A stretch of 31,306 bases of DNA from Symsagittifera roscoffensis (Eukaryota > Xenacoelomorpha > Acoela > Convolutidae), in contig NC_087064.1 in assembly GCF_963678635.1 (NCBI RefSeq), positions 50,701,346 through 50,732,651 on the forward strand, in the 5' to 3' direction. Position 1 is the first letter of the stretch, and every line of letters begins with the position of its first letter. The notes beneath the pieces are model-generated. The model ran no database searches. It was not told the origin of the DNA and worked only from the letters and a program-made list of their open reading frames with translations. A program made the translations under genes and the position numbers. Shown here one piece after another: positions 20,582-30,563 of this stretch.

Positions 20582-21365
20582 TGCAGAAATGCTTGCTTTT
20601 GCAAAAATGAATAATCTAGACGATATTAAAATGGGCATTAACGAGCTAATTCAGCAAAATTGGGATAATCAGCAGTCTCAACAGCAACGTAAACTCGAGT
20701 ATGAAAACTTTTGGTTTCCTACACCTGAAACATGTCATAACCCTGAATTACTTCCACAAATCCAACGTGACATTTACGACCAAATTCTTCATTTTCAAAG
20801 TCTCGAAAAAATTTAACCGAAAATAAACTTTCAAGATCGATTGACTTTTATCAAGAATTTTAAGTGGGAGAATTTGGTGTTGACACAGGAGCAAAGGTCA
20901 AAAGTAGAAGATTTGCTTGTTAAATTTTCGGACATCTTCGCCAAACATAGATTTGATGTTGGTTACAATTCCGATCTCAAAATCAAACTGAAACCGGAAC
21001 CCACACACGACCTTTGTACACACAAGGCCCACCAGTCACATTCAAAATATAGCAGTCCATTGTTTGCACATCGAAAGTCATCTGGTAATTTGCGGATGTT
21101 GATTGACCGCAGAAGGATAAATCATTCACTAAAGAATGACTATATCAACAGCAACTTTCCGATCTCAAACATGAACGATGCATCAAACCACTTCGCAGGA
21201 AAGAGCTTGTTTACCAAACTTGATTGTTCGCAAGCATACCAATGTGTGCAAATGGCAGATGACCTTTCAGTCCAACTTCTCGCATTTAATTTCGGTTCAC
21301 GAACTTATGCATACAAATGCCTAGCTCAAAGAAAGGAAGGAAAAGAAGACACTCACAACTTTTAA
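20526..21365 (+). pseudogene. pol: RT of array unit 3, with deletion and loss of the catalytic FMDD
   Basis: Pieces are 20526-20816 (ended by the shared TAA) and 20841-21365. A 74-base deletion at 21034 removes the segment around the YTQGPPTPIHL motif. Because 74 is not a multiple of three, it joins the two frames that are separate in units 1 and 2. The frame continues through TKLDCSQAYQCVQM but ends before FMDD, at a junction with a short piece of the pre-gag region (last residues RKEGKEDTHNF). Confidence 0.86.
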
Positions 21366-21716
21366 ATAGAATTTTGTTTCCTCTCATTTTATAAATTGAA
21401 GTAATAACCTGTGCTCCTAGTACTATGAGATCTTCTAACTTATTGTGATTATTGTGATTTAACCTTCGATAGATAAACTTATTAAATAGTTTTAGTTAAA
21501 ATATGAATACAAGGGGCAGCCGTGGTGGCCCCAATAGTCAATGTTGAATTGTTGAAAAGTTTGATCACGACGATATTTTCTGGATTACTTATCACTGGAC
21601 ACTGGGTGGAACTACACTCTGGACGGCTCCCGATTTGCTGTGTTCACCATCCCAATTCCCAATCAGCTGAGTTCATTCCAATTTTGTTTATTTATTTTTC
21701 TTAGTCTCTATACCTT
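21364..21716 (+). other. 5' region of the plus-strand non-LTR element, no clear gene
   Basis: AT-rich start, then from about 21504 fragments that translate in short pieces in different frames (MNTRGSRGGPNSQ; FDHDDIFWITYHW). This suggests a decayed upstream coding part. The stretch just before the next frame, TTTATTTTTCTTAG at about 21688-21701, resembles a splice acceptor. The exact 5' end of the element is not visible. Confidence 0.4.
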
Positions 21717-22298
21717 ATGATCAAAATAGTAGGTTCAAGTTCTCTTAACCATTCCATCAATAAACTTGAACAATTGGAACAAGATAAGCTTGCTGATCCT
21801 GTTCACTCTTTCCCTGGACTGAATCTTGACCCTAGCACGTCAAATTACTGCCTCGATTATCTTACATCAACCCCTCTCAGGAACTGCAAAATTGTTCTCT
21901 GGCACGATTTATTAAACAACAGAATAACATCGCACCCGAAAAAAGGCAACATACCCCAAACAATCGAAGAACTGATTGAGACCCTTAAGACTATCCCAAA
22001 CCTCTTTTGCGTCGTTACCTGTCAACGCAAAGGTGCTCCCTACATATTCGACGATCTTCTAAATTCATTAGACTGTTACGTCATCGACGTGACCAAGCAT
22101 ATTATCAGTGCTTCCGAAAGAATTGACGAATCGTTAATTGCCGAATCCCGAAAACTGCACCAGGCTGCTGACATAGAGTCAAGGACTCTAGCTACTGTGC
22201 TGCACTATTTTCCCGACTTCAATAGAATCTTCAAAACACGTGGCACGAAGCGTCAAACGGCTGCCGAGAAGCGCGAAGCTAAACGGCAAAAATTCTAA
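21717..22298 (+). CDS. Unassigned ORF of the non-LTR element, possibly SGNH-esterase-like
   Basis: A 193-codon frame starting MIKIVGSSSLNHSI and ending in a basic tail (KRQTAAEKREAKRQKF). The block CKIVLWHDLLNNRI resembles the GxND block of SGNH hydrolases, and IVGSS lies where the GDS block would be expected. Both lack the exact catalytic residues, so the assignment is weak. Its position before ORF1 on the same strand, 90 bases upstream, points to an element-encoded protein. The upstream fragments suggest it once began earlier. Confidence 0.5.
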   Translation: MIKIVGSSSLNHSINKLEQLEQDKLADPVHSFPGLNLDPSTSNYCLDYLTSTPLRNCKIVLWHDLLNNRITSHPKKGNIPQTIEELIETLKTIPNLFCVVTCQRKGAPYIFDDLLNSLDCYVIDVTKHIISASERIDESLIAESRKLHQAADIESRTLATVLHYFPDFNRIFKTRGTKRQTAAEKREAKRQKF

Positions 22299-22388
22299 AC
22301 AGGTACGCAAATCTGAGTCCTAATTCTTAAAATCTCAACAGGCGTGATCATCGAGTCTCTGGCTCTGAGCCCCTTTTACGATTTTAAG

Positions 22389-23278
22389 ATGTCTAAACAT
22401 AACACCCGAAATCGGGTCAAGTCAGTCTCTGACTGTTGTAGTACGTGCTGCGAGAAAATCCTTAAAAATGAAAGCTCTTCCGACTGCTTTTGCTGTGGCT
22501 GTCGAATGCACCTGAATGAAGACTGCACTCGTCTAAGTGAAGCCGCTGTCAATGGAGTACCAGCCTTAGAAAAAAATGCTCTATTGATATGCAACAAATG
22601 CGTTGAAGAAAAACGTCAAGATAATTTGACCCAAGCTGCCCATGAAACTACAACCTCAAAAGAACTTCGAGATACTCAAATGAAAACCCTGGAAAACGAA
22701 ATGACTGACCTCAAAAAAAACAGTGATCGAAATCAAAACGCTGCTAAGCACAAAACAACCTGATTCAGATTATCCAACCCAACCTAGCTCAACTGCCAGT
22801 CGCCAAAAACCGCCACCGAAACCCGCCGAGGAACTCGATGGCATTCGCATACGAGGAATCCCTGAATCAACGGAGAAGGAAGCAAGACTGCGCCAAGAAC
22901 ACGATCTCGCCAAAGTTCGAAAAGTATTGACCCATATGGATGTCAATGCCTCAATTGGCGATGTCATACGCCTGGGTCGATATGACGAGAACAAGATAAG
23001 AACAATCCTATTGAAAGTGCCCAATGCATACCAACGACGAATGATTTTGCTATCTGCGAGGAAACTGAAAAACTCCCCTCAACCAATTTTCCTCAGCAGA
23101 CAACTGACGAAGGAAGAAGCTGATCAATAAAACCTTGCCCTTGTCAGAAGAAGGCAACTTATCAGCGACAAATCTGTAGACAGAAAGGACATAAGAGTCC
23201 ACGATGCAACTCTGTACATTCGAAAAGGTGGAAAGTGGATAAAAGAGAAATTTCCAGATCCCGAAGCACCCAATTGAC
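22389..23278 (+). pseudogene. ORF1 with PHD-like zinc finger and RRM-like domain
   Basis: ORF1 proteins of non-LTR elements bind element RNA and act as chaperones. From ATG 22389 a Cys-rich module (CCSTCCEK, then CFCCGCRMHLNEDC, then LICNKC) has the C-C, C-C, H-C, C-C pattern of a PHD finger. It is followed by a coiled-coil-like KTLENEMTDLKK stretch. A frame change near 22720-22755 leads into an RRM-like domain (GIRIRGIPES, VIRLGRYDENKIRTILLKV, RRMILLSARKLK). A TAA at 23128-23130 interrupts it, after which the frame continues (RVHDATLYIRKGGKW) to TGA at 23276-23278. ORF2 starts 12 bases later. Confidence 0.78.
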
Positions 23279-23289
23279 TAGCAGTGACG

Positions 23290-26172
23290 ATGAATATCCT
23301 TGTTTACAATGTCAGAAGTATTCTTGAGTATCAACGGCGGACAACATTCTCTAATGCTGTCCAAGTAAAAAACGCTTATCAAGTCATCTGCCTAACTGAA
23401 ACCTGGTTGACAGAAAGCATCGGCGACGCTGCACTTTTTCTGACAAACTACGTTATCCACTAAAATGACAGATCGAGTGACAAAGGCTTGACAAAACATG
23501 ATGGCGTACTCATAGCAGTAAAGCGTAACATTCCAAGTAGTCAAATCAATTCCGCGTTTCAAGATTGTGTTATCATCCGCATATCACTGAACAAGCCGAT
23601 TTTAATATGCTGAATCTACAGCGCTCCTACAAACGGTACCTACACATGGGGAATCTCAGATCTAAACGAACTCCTAAAATTCCTGAGGCGTAAGCAATTT
23701 GAACAAAGTGCAATTTGTTCGTATATAGTTGGAGATATAAATTTTAACTGTACACACTGGCCGTCAATGACTTCAACTTCTCTAGATGAGCAGTCAATCC
23801 TTGACGAACTCTGTGAGTCAAACTTTCAACAACTAATAAAAACCCCTGATGGAAAATCACTAGACATTCTCCTTAGTAACAAACCGCAATTTGTCACCAG
23901 CGTAAAACTTGACAACCGTCTGAGTAGTCTATTCAATTCCGACCATTTGCCACTCCATGCCAAAGTCTCATTTGACTACCGACCTGTTCATAAAAAGACA
24001 CCAGCCATCAAACAAAAACTAGATTTTGGCATTTTCGCGTACAAGAAAGCAAACTGTGAAGAAGTGAATGAATTCATTCGTCAGCACCCCTTCCAATCAT
24101 TTTGCTTGAGCAACGTTGAACTGATGCTCGATCATTGGTACGAGTAGTTATACGAAATACTACAGGACCTGCTACCTATCACTACAAAACACAGGTCTGA
24201 ACTAGCTCCCTGGGTGGGAAGCAATTCCTCCAACCTTATCAAGAAATTAAATACACTCAAACTTAAAAATCAGCGAAAACCTACCCCATCGAGCGAAGGC
24301 AAAATTGAAAATCTGCAAACTGAACTAACACTGTCCCTTCAAAACGACCAGCATCTCCACGAAAAAATGCTTTTTGAGAATGAGAAATTTAGCGAAATAC
24401 AACGATATCTAAAATCGATCACCAAGTCTCGCATGAACCCTTCAGAGATCTTCCTAGATCAAAAAATAACCAATACAGACGCTCGAAAAGCTGAATTGTT
24501 TAATATACATTTTCGATCAGTTTTCACACGAAACGCCAACGTTGGGAAAGCAGAACGACAAGATAACGTTCTTCTGAACAGTATCAATTTCACTATCGAT
24601 GAAATAGAAGATGCCCTGAGCGAGCTGCACGTAAATAAGGCAAATAGACCAGACATGATTGGTAATACTCTTCTGAAAAACCTCTCAAAGTCACTACCAA
24701 AATCACTCCACTTATTGTTCAACTTGATTGCAAATAAAGCGATATTTCCAACAAAATGGAAGATCAGCGAAATCGCACCAATTTTTAAAGACGGGGATAA
24801 ACAAGACGTATCAAATTACAGGCCGATCAGCCTGCTCTCAGCAGTGTCAAAACTGCTTGAGAAACTAATATTTTATAAACTGGCCCCAAATGTCTACCCA
24901 ACCTTAACACCAGACCAACACGATTTTAGACCTAAACGATCGACGATAACAAACTTAATAGAGTATCTACACGAGATATTTGGCTGCCTAGATTCGCCAA
25001 ACTGCAACTACCTGAACACCTTCTACTTGGACTTTCAAAAGGTTTTTGACAAAGTCGCGCACGGAATCCTCATGGAGAAATTATCGACTCCTTAAATTGG
25101 AGGAAATTGTTTATCTTTGATACACAGCTACCTCTCGAACCGGAAGCAAACAGTGAGGCTGAATGACACAATTTCTGGAGAGCTGGAAGTCTTCAGCGGC
25201 GTTCCCCAGGGCTCTATACCCGGGCCGCTTCTCTTCCTAGTCTTCATAAATGATCTACCGTCATGTGTCATGTCCGCAACATTTGGTTATGCAGACGACT
25301 ACAAAATTGTTGGAGACAACCCTTTAACTCTCAACGTAGATGTTACGTGACTTTGGAGGTGGTGCGAGGAAAACTGCATGTCAATGCACCTGACGAAAAG
25401 TAAAGTCCTCTGCATCAAAGGATCAGCTACGATTGCACTCCCCAGTTACAGCCTCGAAACCACTGAATTAATGAAAGATCTGGGCATCCTGATAACCGAC
25501 AAGCTCTCTTGGACGCAACACGCAAAAAAGAGGGCTGAAAAAGCCTTAAACGCTCTCTTCGTACTCAAAAGGAATCTCTCAAAGGCAAATTTCGCGACCA
25601 GAAAAAACGCATATATCTGTTACTTTGTGCCAATACTGTGCTACGGTTCAGCCATCTGGAAACCATCAAAAGTTGACTTAGGAATCATAGAAAGTGTGTA
25701 GCGGAAAAAATCTCGTGGATTTTCATGACAAGCAATAGCCAAATCTCCTATAAAGACAAACTCGCGAAATTTAACATCCTTCCTTTGTCTCTATACCAAG
25801 AGCTTCATGTTGGACTGCTGTTTGCAAAAATACTAGCTGGAAAAGTTGACATCGACTGGAGAAGCCATGTAAGCATCACTGACGTTGGAAACCGAAGAGC
25901 TCAATGACACGAAATTTCGTCTGCAAACAAATGCGTCTGAAGAAGTGCGAGTCGGATTTCTGGTTTCGGGCATGTCGTTTTTCTAATCTGTACAACAAAT
26001 ACTTCAAATGTGACATAAATTTTGACTCAGAATGCAAAAACAGACTTCTAGGAATGTACACAAAGTTTTCAAAACTCGCTACAACGAATCAGACACATGC
26101 ACTTGTCGCATTTTATGCGAATGCAACAACTGTAGAGACCTGAAGAAACTTACACTTATAACTGAAAACTAA
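23290..26172 (+). pseudogene. ORF2: APE endonuclease and reverse transcriptase
   Basis: The endonuclease nicks target DNA and the RT primes on the nick. From ATG 23290 the endonuclease motifs are YNVRS, TETW (ETW at 23398-23406), GDIN (23731-23742) and SDH (23938-23946). RT motifs are SNYRPISLLSAVSKLLEKL, FYLDFQKVFDKVAH, SGVPQGSIPGPLLFLVFINDL and YADD (25288-25299), then KDLGILITDKLSW. In-frame stops lie at 23461, 23611, 24145, 25093 and 25348. After the TAG at 25699 and a run of six A (25705-25710) the frame changes twice. A Cys-rich C-terminus (CTCRILCECNNC) ends at TAA 26170-26172. The catalytic residues survive although the frame does not. Confidence 0.88.
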
Positions 26173-26235
26173 ACTTTGAACAATGCAATGACTGGGTTTT
26201 ATGCGAACCCTTGGATTATATTCCTAAATCCTTTG

Positions 26236-26258
26236 TTATTATTATTATTATTATTATT
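26236..26258 (+). repeat. (TTA)n microsatellite at the 3' end of the plus-strand element
   Basis: Just under eight TTA units, 64 bases after the end of ORF2. Short tandem repeats at this place are the usual 3' terminus of CR1/L2-type elements and mark the element's end. Confidence 0.85.
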
Positions 26259-26771
26259 GAAGAAGAAAGAACACCTAAATTACTATACAGAAAAAAGCCG
26301 AGGCATCAGTATAGCAAAGTGTAAATAATAAAGTTGGTTAAAGTTCAGTGGTTACACCAAACAAAAACACAACATCAGAAAACAAGCAATAAACAAAACA
26401 AAACAAAACAAGATCGGTTACAGTTCAGAAATTGGTTGATTAAAATATATGAAGTTACGGATACTAAAAAAAATCAGTTTTAAGAATTAAGAACGAGCTG
26501 GTATCAAAACTTTACAAACGATTTTATAGATAGTCCAAACATACAGCGTATATACAGAGTATATACAGATTCTCTTTCAAAAAATGTCTGGAAAAATAAA
26601 CTAAATTAAAACATATAGAACTAGCAAAAACGGAAATCACGCCACGTATTTGTAGTTGTACATATTGGATTGTTTCTCAATTCACGCACGTATAATTCTT
26701 TCAATTTTTTCTTGAATCCTGTTCTCGATTTTTCTAAATTGCGCAAAATTATGGGCAGTGAATTCTATTTT
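26259..26771 (-). other. Probable 3' UTR of the minus-strand non-LTR element
   Basis: No gene. On the minus strand it lies downstream of the RT C-terminal region. An (AAAAC)n tract at 26391-26411 (TTTTG on the minus strand) may be the element's 3' tail. A phrase GGTTAAAGTTCAG near 26336 and GGTTACAGTTCAG near 26416 forms a loose direct repeat around it. Confidence 0.5.
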
Positions 26772-27330
26772 TTAAAAGTCAAATGAAAAAATGATTTTTG
26801 TAGAACAATGTTTGTCAAAAATAATTTGTTTCGTTCTTTTGTTGAGCCTATAATTGGCAGTCGGTAGTCTCAATGTATTTTGAAAAGCCTTCTTTTTGTT
26901 TGTAAGATATTGGTATAAGTATGTTATACACTTTAACTCAATTCTTTTTGCGATTCCAATGAACGATTTGCTAATGCAAAGAAGGGAAGAAGACTTAAAG
27001 TTCGATCTGAAGTATGTTCTTTTTAACGCCCAGTTCAACTGTTTCTCTAGAGATAGCATCAAAGTAGCATTAATTTGTATTAAAAATATTGCTGAATAAT
27101 CCAAATGTGATAAAACAAGACAATGAAGCAAGGCAATTAATGATAATGTCGGCAGTTGTCCAATTGTATCTATAGTTTTAGTTCCTTGTGCCATTTTTTG
27201 GAGAATTGTTTTGATTTGAGCATGAAAAGATAAACTTGAATCAAGAAAAAAGCCTAAATATTTGCATTCTGACTTTTTGGCGACATAATGCCCATTAATT
27301 ACTATTGTATCAGCTATGTTCTCTTAAAGA
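26772..27330 (-). pseudogene. C-terminal part of the RT protein (after the foreign insert)
   Basis: The minus-strand frame begins near 27330 with ENIADTIVINGHY, then CKYLGFFLDSSLSF, the post-RT block that follows YADD in CR1-like ORF2. It continues through HLDYSAIF and ends at 26772. Relative to the RT part at 28106 and above, roughly 40 residues normally found in between are missing, replaced by 27365-28105. The upstream TAA falls at the border of the homology. Confidence 0.82.
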
Positions 27331-27364
27331 TATTAAATATATTTAAAAAAAAAATTTGAAATTG

Positions 27365-28105
27365 GTAAGGAATCAGTTTTCTGTGGCGTCATTTGATTCA
27401 ATTTTTTTTAGAACGTCTTGAGCAACAATTTATGCTAATATGCTTGGATTTAATTCCGAAGTATCAATCCCATTTTTTTGAAATTTTGCTCAGATTAGGA
27501 ACAAAAACGAAATCCAATCAATTGGAAAAGAACCACAAGTCCCAACACTGAACGACAACTCGGCCTTTGAGGCAGCTTGGGTGGAGTCCAAAAGCAATGA
27601 TATATCCTATCGAAATTCATCTGAGGGCAGTGAGTTGGCTGTTAATAAGCTTCTCACCGACCCATTTCAGTTTTGGTCACCGTTTATTGCGAATCATGAG
27701 GCCGAGAAACTCGAAGATAAAGAAGAAAGAGTGAAACAAGTTGTTGGTTCGCGATCTGGACAACGGCTTCAATTAGAGCAGAAAATGGTTGGTACATTCT
27801 CATAAGTTTTTTATAATTACCTAATACAATCGACTGTTACCAGAAGAAAATGATTATTTTTTTTTGGATTTGATTCTAACAAGGCTTTCCTTAACGATTT
27901 TAATCCAGAATTACATATGCTTACTTGCCAGGAAAATGTGCAGCCAGTATGTGATCCGGAGCTGGAGTCAAACGGGTGTCATAGCGAATTGATTGCTCAA
28001 GGTGTCCCAAAAGATTATTTTAACTTGAATCAAATCTGGACGGACCACATGTCACGTGCTAATTCAAAGATGACGGACCAGAATGCAGTTTTGGGCTTAC
28101 CGGAA
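27365..28105 (+). pseudogene. Fragment of an unrecognised spliced gene: two exons, with introns
   Basis: The plus strand shows what looks like intron-exon-intron-exon structure. There is a donor GTAAGG at 27365, an acceptor TTTGCTCAG ending 27493, an exon 27494-27791, a donor GTACAT at 27792, an acceptor TTTTAATCCAG ending 27908, and an exon from 27909 to about 28105. The first exon is open in one frame and ends in phase 1; the second begins in the matching phase, giving MVELHML across the join. Both introns are short (129 and 117 bases). The product is polar, with DPFQFWSPFIANHEAEKLED and later CQENVQPVCDPELESNGC. I do not recognise the family. Both ends are cut by retrotransposon sequence, so it is a fragment, probably of a host gene. 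Confidence 0.55.
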
Positions 28106-30507
28106 ACTGTTCTCTGCAAAAAATTCCGTTAGATTATTAAGTGATTTTTGCAATCGTTTCAAAGCATCCTCAGAAATTATAGAAGAGGAAAAAACCATAC
28201 AGTCGTCAGCATATTGAACTAAAGTACAACCTTCATATAATCGCTCTTGTATGTCATTAACATATAAATTGAACAACAACGGACCAAGTACCGTTCCTTG
28301 TGGGACACCTCGTTTGATTTTAATCCAGTCTGAAAAAATTCCATTGACGTTTACTCTTTGAATACGTTTGTTTAGGAAGCTAGCAATTAAAGCATTTGCT
28401 CCATTTGAAAAACCGAGAGAAAGCATTTTTTCAATTAAAACTTCATGCTAAATAGAATTAAAAGCCTTGGACAGATCTAATAAAGCTGCATGTACGATTT
28501 TTTTGAATCTATTTGATTTCGAATACTTTCTGTCACATAAACAAGAGCATCTTGTGTTGAAATATTTTTGCGAAATCTGAATTGAAATGGTGTCATTATT
28601 TGAAATTTGTCAAGATATTCTGTTATTTGGGCATGTAAAATTTTTTCAAAAATTTTAGAAAAAGCACAAGTTATTGATATTGGCCGATAATTTTTTGCAT
28701 CCATTGGGTCATCTTTTTTAAACAAAGGGGTTACGTGTGCTTTTTTCAGTTCGATCGGGAAAATGTTCTCATCTAAGCAAGTATTTATGACAAAAGTTAA
28801 ATGTGGAACTATAACTGATTGACCGTCAATGATTGCCCAAGCAGGTACGGTACAAGGTCCGAGAGGTTTTCTAACGTTGATTTTTCGAACTATATCAAAG
28901 CATTGCTTCACTGTAATGTGTTGAAAATGGAAAGGTGCAGATTCAGAGGCAGATTTGTTGTAATTCGGAGGCTTTTTAGTTCGAAAAAAATAAAATTAAA
29001 ATGATTGGCAATTTTTTTGTCTTGGGTTTTCATTTCACTGAAGGAATTTCGTAGAACTGTAATTCGATTGTTGCCAGATCATGTACCTCTAACTTGGTTA
29101 ATAAATTTCCATTTTTGTTGGATAGTGCTGAGAAGTGAAAAACAATTTTTTGAGTGATCGAGTTGTTTACTTCTAATCAATTGGCTCATTTCTTTACGTA
29201 AAAACTGGTACTTTGACCAATTATTGCTTGTGCTTTGACTGCGATATGATTTGAGTGATTTCTGTTTCTTATTCAACAATTGCTGACATTCTGAATCGAA
29301 CCATTCCGTTTTCAATACATTTTTTGGTTTAAAATTACGAACAAATTTTTTTTCGATAGGAGCATGTTGCTGAAGAGCACTAGAAATTAAATAAATCATC
29401 GTCGAGAACATGTTTTGTGCGTCTGTACATTGATATAAGAGATACCAAGGAAGAGCGGAGAGTGTACTGCAAAATTCATTTTTCTGATAATTTTTCTTAT
29501 TGAAAGTCGAAATTATCCTCGGTAAACTTTTGCCGCATTTTGTGTCCGTCAAAATAAATGAAGCAAAACGGTCGGTTTTATAAGGTGTATCAAAACAAAA
29601 TTCAATGCCGTTTGTTTCATAGTCACTGATAATGTAGTCGATATGAGTTTTAGTTGAGGAACTAATTCTGGTCTCATCGTTTGGACAAAAAACCTTCAAT
29701 CCATATGGAATAATTATAGAATCTATATTTTCTTTTTCTTTGCTATCCAGATAATTTATGTTATAATCACCCAGAAGCGTAATTTTATTAGAAACTGAAA
29801 ATGCATTATCTATGTTAAGCGTTAATTGTTCCAAAAAACCAATAAAGTTTGATCTGCTTGGATTATAACACAAAACAACTAACATTTTTTCTTTACTGGA
29901 AATGTTAAATGTAGATTTGCATTCTACCCACACTGACTCATATTTTTCTTTATCAAAAAAATTTAAATCAGGCCTCAATTTTGGAGCTAATTTGACTGGT
30001 ATATATAACAAAACGCCACCGCCTTTCTTTTTTACCGCTGATTGCCTATCATATCTGAACATCGCATGCGTTCTAGGGTGGAGATTCCATAAATTGTTTT
30101 ATATCTTCTTTTTTAAGCCAGGTTTCGGAAATTCCTATAATTGTATTTTCGCCCATATCATCGAGAAATTTTTTCAATTGCATCCGTTTTCTACTAATAC
30201 TTTGAAAATTCAAATGAACAAATTTAAGATTTGCACAATTTTTTGAGCAGATGCCGTAGACTGTTTCAATGGTTTCAATAGGACCAGGGTTTTTTTCAAC
30301 ATCCCCACTTTGGGTCAGTAACAACGCAAAAAGGAAAAGATGAGTCAGTGTGGTAGCTCTCCGCTCGTTTATCCCACATTTCGATGATAATATCTTTTGA
30401 TGGCAGCTTAGATAGCCCCAGTAAACAATGGTTTTTTCTATATTTTCCATCTGAGCCTTGGAAATTAGAAAAATTGCACAAAACAACCAGAATTTAATAT
30501 TCAGCAT
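28106..30507 (-). pseudogene. ORF2: 2A peptide, APE endonuclease, reverse transcriptase
   Basis: ORF2 starts at ATG 30507 with MLNIKFWLFCAIFLISKAQ, a good signal-peptide-like stretch. A second hydrophobic run, LFLFALLLTQS, leads into the 2A motif (residues 68-76). The endonuclease follows: VHLNFQSI, GISETWL, a frame change at about 30070-30105, then GGGVLLYI, LLGDYN (GDYN at 29760-29771) and HIDYIIS; TDRFAS stands where SDH is usual. After 29079 the frame changes. RT motifs are NYRPISITCAFSKIFEKIL, LLDLSKAFNSI with a TAG at 28448-28450, RGVPQGTVLGPLLFNLYVNDI and YADD (28202-28213). One frame change sits in a run of seven T at 28498-28504. The RT breaks off at about 28106 at the foreign insert. 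Confidence 0.88.
30280..30306 (-). other. 2A (StopGo) translational recoding motif GDVEKNPGP
   Basis: Nine codons on the minus strand spell GDVEKNPGP, matching the 2A consensus D-V/I-E-x-N-P-G-P at every fixed position. It is preceded by a hydrophobic run ending LLLTQS, as in known 2A peptides. In active 2A the ribosome skips the bond between the final Gly (30283-30285) and Pro (30280-30282). The first 75 residues would then be released and translation would continue with the endonuclease-RT. 2A-like peptides at the start of ORF2 are known in several APE-type non-LTR elements. Confidence 0.9.
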
Positions 30508-30563
30508 AATAAATTAATTTAATTAAATAATCGCCAAAGTTTGCACCAAGAAAAAATGCGAAA

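Larger units (their letters stand above)
9420..21363 (+). repeat. Tandem array: three head-to-tail copies of a ~4.04-kb LTR-element-derived unit
   Basis: The same sequence recurs with periods of 4041 and 4038 bases: CAATCATT starts units at 9420, 13461 and 17499. Each unit has about 950 bases without a plus-strand gene, then gag, protease and an RT that stops shortly after its FMDD motif. RNase H, integrase and recognisable LTR ends are absent. Shared lesions (a frame change before the RT linker, a TAA at 12738, 16776 and 20814, a second frame change at the start of the RT, and the same RT truncation) show that the unit was already dead before it was copied. Copies 2 and 3 also share a TAA just after the protease active site and are clearly the closest pair. 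Confidence 0.93.
17499..21363 (+). mobile_element. Array unit 3, 3'-truncated, with an internal 74-bp deletion
   Basis: The unit follows unit 2 closely until 21033, where 74 bases (unit 2 positions 16996-17070 except one base) are missing. It ends at 21329, inside the RT before FMDD. From about 21332 to 21363 comes a purine-rich stretch matching the region before gag (9912-9943 in unit 1), after which the array stops. Confidence 0.9.
21390..26258 (+). mobile_element. Non-LTR (CR1/L2-like) retrotransposon, degenerate
   Basis: In order: an esterase-like frame (21717-22298), an ORF1 with PHD-like and RRM-like parts (22389-23278), an ORF2 with endonuclease and RT (23290-26172), and a 3' (TTA)n tract at 26236-26258. 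The gene order, apurinic-type endonuclease, RT motifs and microsatellite tail fit the CR1/L2/Rex1 group of APE-type elements. Several stops and frame changes make it inactive. The 5' limit is approximate; the array ends at 21363. Confidence 0.85.
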
